DNA of 64,000 nt from Hyphomicrobiales bacterium (GCA_017305455.1 JAFKKO010000113.1:44801-108800), one strand, 5' to 3'; shown: positions 1 to 8,989, numbered from the stretch's first letter. Notes: generated by a model from the letters alone, not told the origin. Program-made: numbers and translations.

Positions 1-1307
1 CGGATCGCATATCCATTGCAGCGGAATTGAAAGACCTCGCCTCGTGCGACGTGGTCGTCGAAGTCATCGTCGAGAAACTCGACGCCAAGCAGGCCCTGTT
101 CTGCGAGCTGGAAAAGATCGTTCGGCCGGACGCCATCCTGGCAAGCAACACATCTTCACTCTCGATTACATCGATCGCCTCGCGCTGCGCGCATCCGGAA
201 CGGATCGGCGGGCTTCATTTCTTCAACCCCGTGCCGCTGATGAAACTGGTCGAGGTGATCGGCGGCGCCCGCACCGCGCCCTGGGTCATCGAGAGTCTGA
301 CGAATCTCGGAAAGCGGATGACGCGGCAGCCGGTCGTGGTCGCCGACAGTCCCGGTTTTCTCGTCAATCACATCGGCCGGGCCTTCGTGCCGGAATCGTT
401 GCGCATTGTTGACGAAGGCATCGCATCGCCGTCGCAGATCGATGGCATCATGAGAGATGCCGCGGGATTCCGCATGGGTCCGTTCCAACTGTTCGACATG
501 GTTGGCGCCGATGTCGCGCATCCGGTGATGGAGTCGCTGTACGACCAGTTTTATCAGGAGCCGATGTACCGCCCTTCTCCGACGGCGCGGCGGCTCGTCG
601 AAGCCGGAATGCTCGGGAGAAAGACCGGCGCCGGATTCTATCGCTATCAGAACGGGAATGCGGAAACGCCGCCTGAGCCGGCAAGACCGGCGCTCAATGA
701 GAAGGTTACGGTCTGGCTCGGCGACATGGATGAGAATGCCGCTGCGGCGCTGCGGAAATTTCTGACCAACGCAACCATCGAGAGCGGCAAAAAGCCCAGT
801 GACACGGCGCTGTGCGTGCTCGCGCCGATCGGCCTGGATCTGGCGAGCGCAATCGCATCAGAACAGCTCGATCCGTCGCGCACCATTGCGATAGACACAT
901 TATTCGGCCTCGACAAGCGATGCACGATCATGACGAGCCCCGCCACGGCGCCCCGCTATCGCGACGCGGCGGTGGCGATGTTCGACGCCGGCCATCCGGT
1001 CACCGTGATTAACGACAGCCCCGGTTTTGTAGCGCAGCGCATTGCGGCGATGATCGTCAATGTCGGCTGCACCATCGCCCAGCTCGGCATCTCTCCGCCG
1101 GCCGATATCGATCTCGGCGCCCGGCTGGGTCTGGGCTATGCGCTTGGCCCGCTGGAATTGGGCGACAAGCTCGGCCCGGCCCGCGTGCTCCAGATTCTCG
1201 ATGCGCTTTACGCATTTTATCATGAGCCCCGCTATCGCGCGAGCCCGTGGCTCCGCCGCCGCGCCAATCTCGGTCTGTCGCTTCGCGCTCCGGAGCAGAT
1301 GACATGA
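1..1307 (+). CDS. 3-hydroxyacyl-CoA dehydrogenase, 5' end outside window
   Basis: NAD-dependent oxidation of 3-hydroxyacyl-CoA to 3-ketoacyl-CoA. The frame is open to the window edge (codons from base 3), so the N-terminal part of the Rossmann fold, including its glycine motif, is missing. What remains shows SNTSSLSITSIA and HFFNPVPLMKLVEVI, typical of the NAD-binding domain, then a first C-terminal 3HCDH domain (to about residue 210 of the visible part) and a second one containing NDSPGFVAQRIA. The duplicated C-terminal domain resembles the PaaH/PaaC-type enzymes of phenylacetate and related acyl-CoA pathways. Its TGA overlaps the ATG of the SDR gene (ATGA), so the two are probably translated in a coupled way. 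The true substrate cannot be read from sequence. Confidence 0.9.
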   Translation, partial: DRISIAAELKDLASCDVVVEVIVEKLDAKQALFCELEKIVRPDAILASNTSSLSITSIASRCAHPERIGGLHFFNPVPLMKLVEVIGGARTAPWVIESLTNLGKRMTRQPVVVADSPGFLVNHIGRAFVPESLRIVDEGIASPSQIDGIMRDAAGFRMGPFQLFDMVGADVAHPVMESLYDQFYQEPMYRPSPTARRLVEAGMLGRKTGAGFYRYQNGNAETPPEPARPALNEKVTVWLGDMDENAAAALRKFLTNATIESGKKPSDTALCVLAPIGLDLASAIASEQLDPSRTIAIDTLFGLDKRCTIMTSPATAPRYRDAAVAMFDAGHPVTVINDSPGFVAQRIAAMIVNVGCTIAQLGISPPADIDLGARLGLGYALGPLELGDKLGPARVLQILDALYAFYHEPRYRASPWLRRRANLGLSLRAPEQMT

Positions 1308-2026
1308 GCGAAGAAGCCATCGTCATCACCGGGGCCAGTCGCGGGATCGGCCTTGCCCTGGTCGAACATCTTGCCGCTCAACAACACAAGATTATCGCCA
1401 TCTCGAGAAGCGCGCCCGAACAGCCCATTCCCGCCGAGTTCGTCTCGATCGACCTTGCCGACGCAGCATCCGCCCGCGACAAACTGAACGAGATTGCTTC
1501 GCGCTACAGGGTCACGCGCCTCGTCAACAACGCCGGCGCACCGTATCCCGAGCTTCTGGATGACGTCACGCTTGAGAATTATCAGGCCGCGATGGATATC
1601 AATCTTCGGGCGGCGCTGTTGTGCACGCAGGCCTTTCTTCCCGCGATGCGCCAGTCCGGCTTCGGCCGCATCGTCAACATCTCGAGCCGCGCGGCCCTGG
1701 GAAAAGAAAGACGCGCCTCCTATGGCGCGGCAAAAGCCGGCCTCATCGGCTTCACCCGCACATGCGCTCTCGAACTGGCGGCCGCTGGCGTCACGGTGAA
1801 TGCCGTCGCGCCCGGCCCCATCGCGACTGAACTTTATCTTCGCAACAACCCGAGCGATGAGAAATCCCTGCAAGCCGTTTCCTCGCGCATTCCCATGCAA
1901 CGTCTCGGGCGACCCGACGAGGTCGCCGCGGCGATATCGTTTTTCCTGAGCGACGCCGCTTCCTACGTCACCGGCCAGGTGCTTTACGTCTGCGGCGGCA
2001 CCAGCGTCGGGGTCGCACCTTTATGA
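1304..2026 (+). CDS. SDR-family oxidoreductase
   Basis: Short-chain dehydrogenase/reductase of 240 aa, probably reducing or oxidising a 3-oxo/3-hydroxyacyl intermediate. Visible motifs are TGASRGIG (cofactor glycine motif, residues 8-15), NNAG, a Ser in NISSRAA and the catalytic pair in YGAAKAG, followed by PG near the substrate loop and the C-terminal YVTGQVLYVCGG. All catalytic residues of a classical SDR are present. I chose ATG 1304 because it overlaps the upstream stop as ATGA and places the glycine motif at the usual distance; an earlier in-frame start would add non-homologous residues. The gene lies between an acyl-CoA dehydrogenase-type gene and an acyl-CoA synthetase, so a role on CoA thioesters is likely but not proven. 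Confidence 0.9.
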   Translation: MSEEAIVITGASRGIGLALVEHLAAQQHKIIAISRSAPEQPIPAEFVSIDLADAASARDKLNEIASRYRVTRLVNNAGAPYPELLDDVTLENYQAAMDINLRAALLCTQAFLPAMRQSGFGRIVNISSRAALGKERRASYGAAKAGLIGFTRTCALELAAAGVTVNAVAPGPIATELYLRNNPSDEKSLQAVSSRIPMQRLGRPDEVAAAISFFLSDAASYVTGQVLYVCGGTSVGVAPL

Positions 2027-4140
2027 GCGAGCATCCCGAGAGATTCGACGCCCTCTTCCAGCCGCGCGGCATCGCAGTGATCGGAGCGTCGGCGGATTTG
2101 ACCCGCATCGGAGGCCAACCGATCAAGGCCCTGCTGGCCGCCGGTTATGCAGGGCGCCTCTATCCCGTCAATCCGAAATACGAGGCCATCGCCGGCATCC
2201 CCTGCGTGGCCGATATCGCGAACATCGACGGCCCATGCGATCTGGCCATCGTCGCTGTTCGCGCCGACATGGCGGCGGACGCCATTCTCAAATGCGGTGA
2301 CAAGGGAATCAAATTCGCCATCGTCCTCAGTGGCGGCTTCAGGGAGAGCGGTGACAACGGCAAGGCGCTGGAGGACGCGCTCGTGGCCGCGGGCCGCAAG
2401 GCCGGCGTCCGGATCATCGGCCCGAACTGCCAGGGGATGCTTGCCGTCCACGACAGGGTCTTCGCCGTCTTCGGCTCCATCGCCGGCGAGACCGGTCTGC
2501 GCGCCGGCAACGTATCGCTGTGTTTTCAGAGCGGCGGCGTGGGGTTTGCCATCGCAACGCTGTGCGACTCGCTCGGCATCGGCATTCGGCATTGTGTTTC
2601 CACCGGAAACGAAGCCGATGTCAAAGCACCCGAACTCATCGAGGCTCTGCTCGAAGATCCCAAGACATTGATGGTCGGCACCTATATCGAAGGCGTGGCG
2701 GACGGCCGCGCGCTGATGGCCGCCGGCGACAAGGCGATGCGTCTCGGCAAGCCTCTTTTGCTCTGGAAGGGCGGCAAAAGCGAAACCGGCGCGCGGGCCG
2801 CCGCGTCCCACACGGCCCAGTTGACCGGGAGCTACGACATCTTCCAGTCCGCCTGCAGGCAGGCCGGCATTATTGAGGTCGAGGATTCCGAGGAAATGGC
2901 CGACCTGCTTCGCGCCTTCTCGGCGGAACGCCTGCCGGACGGCCGCGGCGTGGGCGTGATCGGCATCTCGGGGGGCATGGGAATTGTGTTCGCCGACGCC
3001 GCCATTGCCCATGGACTCGAACTTCCCGCTTTCAGCGCCGCAACCGTCGAAACGTTGACGCGCGTCATCCCGAGCTTCGGCTCCTCGGCCAATCCGGCGG
3101 ACGTCACGGCATCCGTCTTCAACGATACCGCTATCCTGACGGAAACCATCCAGGCCATTCTGGATGATTCGGGGATTCACCAGCTCTGCCTGCTGCTGGC
3201 TTCGGTGCCCGACCCGATCGCCACTCAAATCGCCGAGGTCGTGATCGCGGCGGCGACGCGCAGCCCCAAGCCCATCCTGATCGGCTGGTCGCTCAAACAC
3301 CAGCGCGCGGAAAAGGCCTACGCGCTGTTTGAGGCTGCGGGCATTCCGATCTTTCACACGCCCGGCCGCACGGCGCGCGCTGCCGCGGGCCTCGCACGAT
3401 ATGCCGGCATGAAGGCGTCGTACCGGCCCTCCCCGATGGCGATTCAAAGCCGGCCGCCCGTTCAACAGTTGAAAGCAGGAACAGCGCTCGACGAGAACGC
3501 GGGCAAACGCCTGCTCGCGTCCTATGGCGTGCACGCGCCTCGCGAGGTTCTGGTGCAGTCCGATCAGGACTTGGCAAACCACATCGCTGGTCTGGACTAT
3601 CCGATGGTGGTGAAGATCGTCTCGGAAGACATTCCGCACAAAACCGAAGCGGGAGGCGTTATTCTCAATCTTCCCGATCTCGCGGCGGTCGAACGCGCAG
3701 CCGCGCGTGTCGTGGCCAATGCCAGGAATTACAAGCCGCTGGCCAAAATCGAAGGCGTGCTGGTCTCCGAAATGATCGGCGACGCCACCGAAATGATCGT
3801 CGGGGCCGTCAACGACCAGGCATTCGGACCGGTGATCGTTGTCGGATTTGGCGGGATATTCGCCGAGATTCTCAAGGACGCCGCTTACAGGGTCGCGCCA
3901 TGCGATGCGGCCACCGCCCGGCAGATGCTCGAAGAGCTGCAAGGCTACCCGGTGCTTAACGGTGCACGAGGAAGGCCGAAGGCCGACGTGGACGCACTGG
4001 TGTCGGCGATCGTCGCGGCCTCAAATCTTGTCTGGGACTTACGAGATCAGATCAAGGAGATGGATATCAATCCTCTGCTTGTTCGGCCCAAGGGCAAGGG
4101 TGTGCTCGCGGCCGATGCGCTGATCGTTGCTGTCGGATAG
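2023..4140 (+). CDS. ADP-forming acyl-CoA synthetase (acetate-CoA ligase family)
   Basis: 705-aa fused NDP-forming acyl-CoA synthetase: acid + CoA + ATP to acyl-CoA + ADP + Pi, or the reverse. Order of domains: CoA-binding Rossmann domain (about 8-130, GIAVIGASADLTRIGG), succinyl-CoA-ligase-like domains (about 150-450) and an ATP-grasp domain (about 485-705). The predicted phospho-histidine is H263 in ASHTAQLTGS. The start overlaps the SDR stop (ATGA), giving a tightly coupled three-gene operon. Members of this family activate aromatic, dicarboxylic or branched acids as well as acetate, so the operon probably activates and then beta-oxidises an unidentified carboxylic acid. Family assignment is firm; substrate is unknown. 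Confidence 0.9.
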   Translation: MSEHPERFDALFQPRGIAVIGASADLTRIGGQPIKALLAAGYAGRLYPVNPKYEAIAGIPCVADIANIDGPCDLAIVAVRADMAADAILKCGDKGIKFAIVLSGGFRESGDNGKALEDALVAAGRKAGVRIIGPNCQGMLAVHDRVFAVFGSIAGETGLRAGNVSLCFQSGGVGFAIATLCDSLGIGIRHCVSTGNEADVKAPELIEALLEDPKTLMVGTYIEGVADGRALMAAGDKAMRLGKPLLLWKGGKSETGARAAASHTAQLTGSYDIFQSACRQAGIIEVEDSEEMADLLRAFSAERLPDGRGVGVIGISGGMGIVFADAAIAHGLELPAFSAATVETLTRVIPSFGSSANPADVTASVFNDTAILTETIQAILDDSGIHQLCLLLASVPDPIATQIAEVVIAAATRSPKPILIGWSLKHQRAEKAYALFEAAGIPIFHTPGRTARAAAGLARYAGMKASYRPSPMAIQSRPPVQQLKAGTALDENAGKRLLASYGVHAPREVLVQSDQDLANHIAGLDYPMVVKIVSEDIPHKTEAGGVILNLPDLAAVERAAARVVANARNYKPLAKIEGVLVSEMIGDATEMIVGAVNDQAFGPVIVVGFGGIFAEILKDAAYRVAPCDAATARQMLEELQGYPVLNGARGRPKADVDALVSAIVAASNLVWDLRDQIKEMDINPLLVRPKGKGVLAADALIVAVG

Positions 4141-4205
4141 CGCCGCGCCGCAAGCGAGTGACTTGAACCGGAACCGTCTCACGCCCCGGTATCGGACCGT
4201 CCCGC

Positions 4206-4505
4206 CTAATGTCCCAGCGACCAGCGCCGCTCGATCGGCGTCGGCTTCTTGCGCACCGCGCAGAGCGCACAGCCGCAGCCGGCAAGATGCTTGCGGGAGA
4301 CGACACGCGGCTCGGATGCCGTCTTCTCCGAGCGAGAGAGCGCCCGGCGCAATCCCGACGTTATCGTGCTGAGGTGCGGCGTCGCCATCATACGGCCGGC
4401 TTCCGCGGCGCAGCTCGGGCAACACATCGCCTTCTCCGCGTCCGACATCTCCGCCCATCCCTCGAAGGGGCCGCATTCCTCGCAGGCGTAGTTGTAAAGG
4501 GGCAT
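4206..4505 (-). CDS. fmdB: FmdB-family zinc-ribbon protein
   Basis: 99-aa protein starting MPLYNYACEECG, the hallmark of the FmdB regulatory zinc-ribbon family. C-x2-C pairs occur near residues 8-11 and again at CPSC, consistent with binding one zinc ion; further cysteines lie in the C-terminal tail (CGCALC). A good Shine-Dalgarno (GGAGG) precedes the ATG. It is the last gene of the leftward fmdA-amiS-fmdB unit, 18 bases after the channel gene. In Methylophilus FmdB was described as a regulator of formamidase genes, but the molecular role of the family is poorly defined. The C-terminal half is less conserved and cannot be interpreted. Confidence 0.85.
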   Translation of the reverse strand: MPLYNYACEECGPFEGWAEMSDAEKAMCCPSCAAEAGRMMATPHLSTITSGLRRALSRSEKTASEPRVVSRKHLAGCGCALCAVRKKPTPIERRWSLGH

Positions 4506-4523
4506 TCGATCCTCCCAGATCTT

Positions 4524-5036
4524 CTAGATCTTCCCTTCGAGCATCAGCAGGCCGGGCAGCCAGCCGGTGAAAATGCCGGCCAGCAGCGTCGCGATGCCAG
4601 TCGACGGCAGAATCTGACGCTTGAGCGCAAGCAGCAGGAAATACATGAACCAGAGCACCGCCCATGCGGTCCAGTTGAACGCCATCCAGAGGCCCGCGAC
4701 ATCCGCCGACACCTTGAACGCACCGATTGCCACCGGCACCACGGTGATCGCCACGAACAGACTGAACCAGCCGAGGCCGCGCCCGTCCACAGTGACCGCC
4801 CGGTTATAGGCGACCCACAGGTAGGTCGTCGTGAACAGCAGCGTCAGCGCCGCGGCCCGCACCGAGGCGGCATCCGCGCCCGGCCCGAACGCAGAATAGA
4901 GCGCGACGCACAGCGTGATGAAGCCCGACACCACGTTGATGAAAGCGATCTCGCGGTCTTCGATCTTCCCGAGCAGCCATAGGCCGTTCAGGGTCAGAAC
5001 CGCGCCGACATAAAGTAACGCCAATCCGAGAAGCAT
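4524..5036 (-). CDS. amiS: AmiS/UreI-family amide channel
   Basis: 170-aa integral membrane protein with about six hydrophobic helices and the family features LLYVGAVLTLNGLWLLG at the N-terminus and WCAW-like aromatic segments (FNWTAWAVLWFMYF) near residue 120. AmiS/UreI proteins are proton-gated or constitutive channels for urea and short-chain amides in the inner membrane. It sits between formamidase and the zinc-ribbon gene, so formamide uptake is the natural role. GGAGG lies six bases before the ATG. It is separated from fmdA by 172 bases that contain a palindromic repeat. Confidence 0.88.
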   Translation of the reverse strand: MLLGLALLYVGAVLTLNGLWLLGKIEDREIAFINVVSGFITLCVALYSAFGPGADAASVRAAALTLLFTTTYLWVAYNRAVTVDGRGLGWFSLFVAITVVPVAIGAFKVSADVAGLWMAFNWTAWAVLWFMYFLLLALKRQILPSTGIATLLAGIFTGWLPGLLMLEGKI

Positions 5037-5109
5037 CGCCCGTCCTCCGCCGGCACCGGTCGGCCCGGCAGCATTGCCGGGCCTTCCGCATGCGTCTGTT
5101 GATTGACCG

Positions 5110-5202
5110 GAGCGTTTTCAAGCGAAGCGGAAACCGGTTCGCGTGAAGAAAACGCACCAAATAGAATCCGGCGTCCTTCACCTTAAAATGGTGAAGGACT
5201 CC
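5110..5202. repeat. Intergenic palindromic repeat, copy 1
   Basis: Two-hairpin element between fmdA and amiS. The first hairpin pairs GCGTTTTC (5112-5119) with GAAAACGC (5147-5154) and encloses ACCGGTTCGCG. The second hairpin pairs GTCCTTCACC with GGTGAAGGAC (about 5173-5199). The first part is nearly identical to 22522-22572; the second hairpin has a different sequence in each copy. Both copies lie between genes. It may affect mRNA stability or attenuate amiS relative to fmdA. Confidence 0.75.
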
Positions 5203-5208
5203 GAGCGA

Positions 5209-6435
5209 TCATCCCGCTCTTGCGACATCCGCCCCGCTCACCTGCTTGGTCGGGCCGGTGGAAGACGGGTTGATGTCGAACTCAAAGATCTTGGTCGGGA
5301 TCGCGACGGTGGCGCACACGTTCGGGATATCGACGATGCCCGCGATACGTCCTTCCACCGGTGCGGTGCCAAGGATCGAGTAGGCCTGCTCGCCCGAGTA
5401 GCCGAACTTCTTCAGATACTCGATGGCATTGAGGCAGGCGCGCCGGTAGGCCACATGGGCGTCGAGATAATACTGCTCGCCGGTATGCTCATCGACGGAG
5501 ATACCCTCGAAGATGAGATAGTCGTCGAAATGCGGATCGATCGGGCTCGGCTTAAAGATCGGATTGATGATGCCGTATTTCGCCATACCGCCCTTGATCA
5601 GGCCGACGCCGATGTCGATCCAGCCCGCCATTTCGATGGCACCGCAGAAGGTGATTTCGCCGTCGCCCTGCGAGAAGTGGATATCGCCCATCGAAAGGCC
5701 GCCGCCCTTCACATAGACCGGGAAGTAGCAGCGCGAGCCGCGCGACAGGTTCTTGATGTCGCAATTGCCGCCATGCTCGCGCGGCGGCACCGTGCGCCAG
5801 CCTTCCTTCGCCGCCTTGTCGCGTCCGCCGCCCGTCATCTGTCCCATCAGCGCGGTGTCGGCATAAGGCAGCGCCGCGAGCGGCGGCACGCGATTGGGAT
5901 TGGTCGCAACCAGCGCGGCCTCGCGGCGGTTGGCTTCCGCGAGCAGCTTGTGGTCGGGCAGACAGCCGATCAGACCGGGATGGACGAGGCCCGGGAAGCG
6001 CACCTTCGGGATATGGCGTGAGGTGGTGTAGACGCCGTGGAAGTCCCAGCACGTCTTGACCGCATGGGGATAGTGCTCCGTCAGGAATCCGCCGCCGTTG
6101 TTCTTGTCGAACAGACCGTTGAATCCCCATTCCGAGCCCTCGATCGGGCCGATATCGAGAATGTCCACGACCATCAGGTCGCCCGGCTCGGCGCCTTCGA
6201 CGCCGAAGGGGCCGCTGAGATAGTGCACCTTGGTCAGGTCGACATCGCGAACATCGTTGGCGCTGTCGTCGTTCTTAATCTGGCCGCCGGTCCAGTCGTA
6301 GCATTCCACGCGAAATTCCGAGCCCGGCTTGAAGGTCTCCACCATCGGAATATCGGGATGCCAGCGGTTGTGAGTCTTGACCGATTGTTTTTCCGGAGCC
6401 CCGTTGATGTCGATCTTGAATACGGTCTTGGCCAT
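5209..6435 (-). CDS. fmdA: Formamidase
   Basis: 408-aa enzyme of the acetamidase/formamidase family: formamide + H2O to formate + ammonia, in the cytoplasm. The start MAKTVFKIDINGAPEKQ, the segment THNRWHPDIP, the glycine-rich metal-site region (EPGDLMVVDILDIGP) and the block LSMGDIHFSQGDGE are characteristic, and the length matches known FmdA proteins. AGGAGG lies six bases before the ATG. First gene of the fmdA-amiS-fmdB unit. Divergent from the OmpR-type regulator at 6684; the intervening region carries repeated TGTAA/TGTGA elements that could be that regulator's sites, so induction by the adjacent signalling genes is a reasonable inference. Confidence 0.93.
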   Translation of the reverse strand: MAKTVFKIDINGAPEKQSVKTHNRWHPDIPMVETFKPGSEFRVECYDWTGGQIKNDDSANDVRDVDLTKVHYLSGPFGVEGAEPGDLMVVDILDIGPIEGSEWGFNGLFDKNNGGGFLTEHYPHAVKTCWDFHGVYTTSRHIPKVRFPGLVHPGLIGCLPDHKLLAEANRREAALVATNPNRVPPLAALPYADTALMGQMTGGGRDKAAKEGWRTVPPREHGGNCDIKNLSRGSRCYFPVYVKGGGLSMGDIHFSQGDGEITFCGAIEMAGWIDIGVGLIKGGMAKYGIINPIFKPSPIDPHFDDYLIFEGISVDEHTGEQYYLDAHVAYRRACLNAIEYLKKFGYSGEQAYSILGTAPVEGRIAGIVDIPNVCATVAIPTKIFEFDINPSSTGPTKQVSGADVARAG

Positions 6436-6537
6436 GTGCGTCCTCCTGTGCCGAGCGTGGCGTTATTGTTTTCGTCGAAAGCGCGCCCGCAAATCCTGCG
6501 GAACGCACCTGCGCTTGATGGGAGGCTAGGACGCGGA

Positions 6538-6585
6538 TGTAAGCGGCTTGTGATCGGAACGATGCCGCTATGTAATTTTTTGTAA
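6538..6585. promoter_or_regulatory. Direct repeats, possible response-regulator sites
   Basis: Between the divergent fmdA and response regulator genes lie TGTAA (6538-6542) and TGTGA (6549-6553), 11 bases apart, and TGTAA (6571-6575) and TGTAA (6581-6585), 10 bases apart. Half-sites in direct repeat with one helical turn spacing are the usual binding mode of OmpR/PhoB-type regulators. No binding data are available from the sequence; the assignment is inference. Confidence 0.45.
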
Positions 6586-6683
6586 CGGGAACCTGTGCCG
6601 CAGCCCCACGGCAACGAAATTCCGGCTATGATCCCGTCGTTGGATGGATCGGTGGCGTGAAACCCCGCGAAAAGGGGAGTGCC

Positions 6684-7415
6684 GTGCAAAATCAGCGCAT
6701 TCTGATGGTGGACGACGATCCGCGGCTGTGCGGGTTTGTCACCAAGTTCCTCGCGCGGGAGGGCTACGCCGCCGAGTTCGTATTCGACGGCGATGCCATG
6801 CAGCAGGCATTGGCGAATGTTCCGTTCGATCTCATCATCCTCGACCTGACATTCCCGAATGGCGAGGACGGCATCACCCTCGCGCGCACCATCCGCACCC
6901 GGTATGACACCCCGCTGGTCATGCTGTCGGGCCGACATGATACTCTGGACAAGGTGATCTGCCTGGAGATCGGCGCTGACGATTATCTGACCAAGCCGTT
7001 CGAACCGCGCGAATTGCTGGCCCGCATCCGCACCGTATTGCGCCGCACCAAGTCCGCCCTGTCGGGCAAGCCGTCCGCCGCTCCCTCCGACGGCGATGTC
7101 ATCCTGTTCGCAGGCTGGCGGCTCGATCTGTCCCGCCGCGAACTGTCGTCACCGGACTCGCGCAGCGTGGCCCTGACCAGCCAGGAATTCCATTTGCTTG
7201 CCGCGCTGGTGCAGCGCGCCGGGCGCGTGCTGTCGCGCGATCAGATTCTGGACCTGATCGCAAACCGGCAATGGACACCCTTCGATCGCAGTATCGACGT
7301 GCTGATCGCCAAACTCCGCCGCAAGCTCAATGACAGCAACCGCGGCAGCCAGATGATCAAGACGGTTCGCGGGGCCGGCTACGTCTTCACGCTCGCTCCG
7401 GAATCGTCGCATTGA
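6684..7415 (+). CDS. OmpR-family response regulator
   Basis: 243-aa transcription factor: receiver domain (about 4-120) with acidic pair D10/D11, phospho-acceptor D54 in LIILDLTFPNG and the conserved Lys in TKPFEP, followed by an OmpR/PhoB winged-helix domain (about 150-240, ending RRKLNDSNRGSQMIKTVRGAGY). I chose GTG 6684 because AAAGGGGAG ends four bases before it; a GTG at 6657 is in frame but has no comparable ribosome site. Divergent from fmdA. Its last 37 bases overlap the 3' end of the convergent hybrid kinase gene. The neighbouring kinases are the obvious phosphodonors and the formamidase operon the obvious target, both by position only. Confidence 0.9.
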   Translation: MQNQRILMVDDDPRLCGFVTKFLAREGYAAEFVFDGDAMQQALANVPFDLIILDLTFPNGEDGITLARTIRTRYDTPLVMLSGRHDTLDKVICLEIGADDYLTKPFEPRELLARIRTVLRRTKSALSGKPSAAPSDGDVILFAGWRLDLSRRELSSPDSRSVALTSQEFHLLAALVQRAGRVLSRDQILDLIANRQWTPFDRSIDVLIAKLRRKLNDSNRGSQMIKTVRGAGYVFTLAPESSH

Positions 7416-8989
7416 GTCCGCGCCTGGCGCAGCGCGGCCGATAGCACATCCATCTCCACGGGCTTCTGCAGAATCGGTACGCTGATCTCCGTCTCCTCCT
7501 CGCACAACGTCTTCAGCGCCGTTGCGGGCAGAGCCGTCGCCAGAAGCACCGCCGTATTGGGCCAGCGCTGCCGCACCATCCGGCACAGCATGGCTCCGTT
7601 GACGGGTCCCGGCAGCATCACGTCGCTGAGCATGAGATCGAACGACGACCCCGTCTCCAGGATCTGGAGAGCCTCGTCGGCATTCCCCGCCGTCGCGACC
7701 TCATACCCGAGACGCCTGAGCTGGCGAACGAACAAGGTCCGCACCGGCACCTGATCCTCGACCAGAAGAATTCGCCTGCTGTCGGGGAAGAATTCCGGCA
7801 CCGGCGCCGGAGCCTTGAGATCGTGAGCACACAGCGGCAGATAAAGCGACACTTTCGTTCCGATACCGGGAGAACTTTCGATGGCGAGATTGCCCCCGGA
7901 TTGCCGGACGAAGCTGTAAACGGTGGTGAGGCCGAAACCGCTGCCCTGCTCTGCCGTCTTGGTGGTGAAAAACGGCTGGAGCGCCTTCTCCCGCACATCC
8001 GCGGTCATGCCGCAGCCATTGTCGGTGACGACGATCCGGGCATAGCGGCCCGGTTTCATATCCGGCAACAGGACCGGTGATTGCCCGGACAATTCGACGT
8101 CGGCGACGTCGAATGCGATGCGGCCGCCGCCCGTCATGGCGTCCCTTGCGTTGATGGCGAGATTGAGCAGGCTGGCATCGAACTGATAACGGTCGACAAA
8201 CACGGGACATTCCGTCTCGGGAACAGTGACAACAAGCGCGATGTCCTGCCCCAATGTCCGCCCGGCGAGACGCGACAGGTTGCCGACCAACACGCGCAAA
8301 TCCATCACTTCGGGCGACAAAGGCTGGTTGCGTCCGATCGCCAGAAAGCGCCGCGTCGTCTCGACGCCGCCAAGCGCCGCATCGAGAGCGTCGTCAATCA
8401 GCTCCCGCACCATTTTCGTATCGGCAATCGACGGCGCCCTCGCGTCTTCCTGCGCCAGACGAAGATTTCCGATGATCACCGAGAGCAGATTGTTGAAGTC
8501 ATGCGCGATTCCGGCGGTCAGCCGGCCCAGCGCCTCCATGCGCCGGCTGTGGCGAAGTTGTTCCTCCGCCTCACGCCGGGAGCGAAGAAGCTCGAGGCGT
8601 TCGAAACAACGATCGAGCGTCGCGAGCAGATCGTCGGGATCGAATGGCTTGCAGAGATAATCGTAGGTTCCGACGCGAAGCGCCTTGATCGCGGTCTGGA
8701 CCGAAGCATAGGCGGTCATCATCACGACCAGAAGATCGGGATTGCGCTGGTGCAGCTCCGCCGCCAGTTGAACGCCGTCGGCATGTCCGAGCCTGATATC
8801 TACCAGCGCGACATCGACAACGGAGCCGAGCGGACGCGCCTTGTCGGGCCCGTAGGCGACCTCGACATGATAGCCTTCGAGCTGAAGCAGCGAGGCAAGG
8901 CTTCCGGCCACGTCAGCATCGTCATCCACGATCAGGATGCGGCGCGGGCGCCGGACACTTTCCCTGCCAGGAAAAAACGTGTCATCCAT
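7379..8989 (-). CDS. Hybrid histidine kinase, REC-HisKA-HATPase-REC
   Basis: 536 aa with no membrane segment. N-terminal receiver (about 17-130; D22-D24, phospho-Asp D64 in VDVALVDIRLG), dimerisation/phosphotransfer helix with H163 in GIAHDFNNLLS, HATPase domain (NARDAMTGGG, DNGCGM, GSGFGLTTV) and a second receiver at the C-terminus (DLMLSDVMLPG). ATG 8989 is chosen because it follows directly from the overlapping stop of the permease-kinase gene (stop at 8982, overlap of eight bases) and leads straight into the receiver; the longer open frame upstream lies inside the other gene. The N-terminal receiver makes it a likely acceptor of phosphate from the permease-kinase, forming a relay. Its 3' end runs 37 bases into the convergent response regulator gene. 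Confidence 0.9.
   Translation of the reverse strand: MDDTFFPGRESVRRPRRILIVDDDADVAGSLASLLQLEGYHVEVAYGPDKARPLGSVVDVALVDIRLGHADGVQLAAELHQRNPDLLVVMMTAYASVQTAIKALRVGTYDYLCKPFDPDDLLATLDRCFERLELLRSRREAEEQLRHSRRMEALGRLTAGIAHDFNNLLSVIIGNLRLAQEDARAPSIADTKMVRELIDDALDAALGGVETTRRFLAIGRNQPLSPEVMDLRVLVGNLSRLAGRTLGQDIALVVTVPETECPVFVDRYQFDASLLNLAINARDAMTGGGRIAFDVADVELSGQSPVLLPDMKPGRYARIVVTDNGCGMTADVREKALQPFFTTKTAEQGSGFGLTTVYSFVRQSGGNLAIESSPGIGTKVSLYLPLCAHDLKAPAPVPEFFPDSRRILLVEDQVPVRTLFVRQLRRLGYEVATAGNADEALQILETGSSFDLMLSDVMLPGPVNGAMLCRMVRQRWPNTAVLLATALPATALKTLCEEETEISVPILQKPVEMDVLSAALRQARTQCDDSGASVKT

Noticed and set aside
1984-3942. 652-codon open frame on the minus strand
   Set aside because: It lies opposite the acyl-CoA synthetase, is rich in Arg/Gly/Asp/His with no domain, and is a typical high-GC antisense frame.
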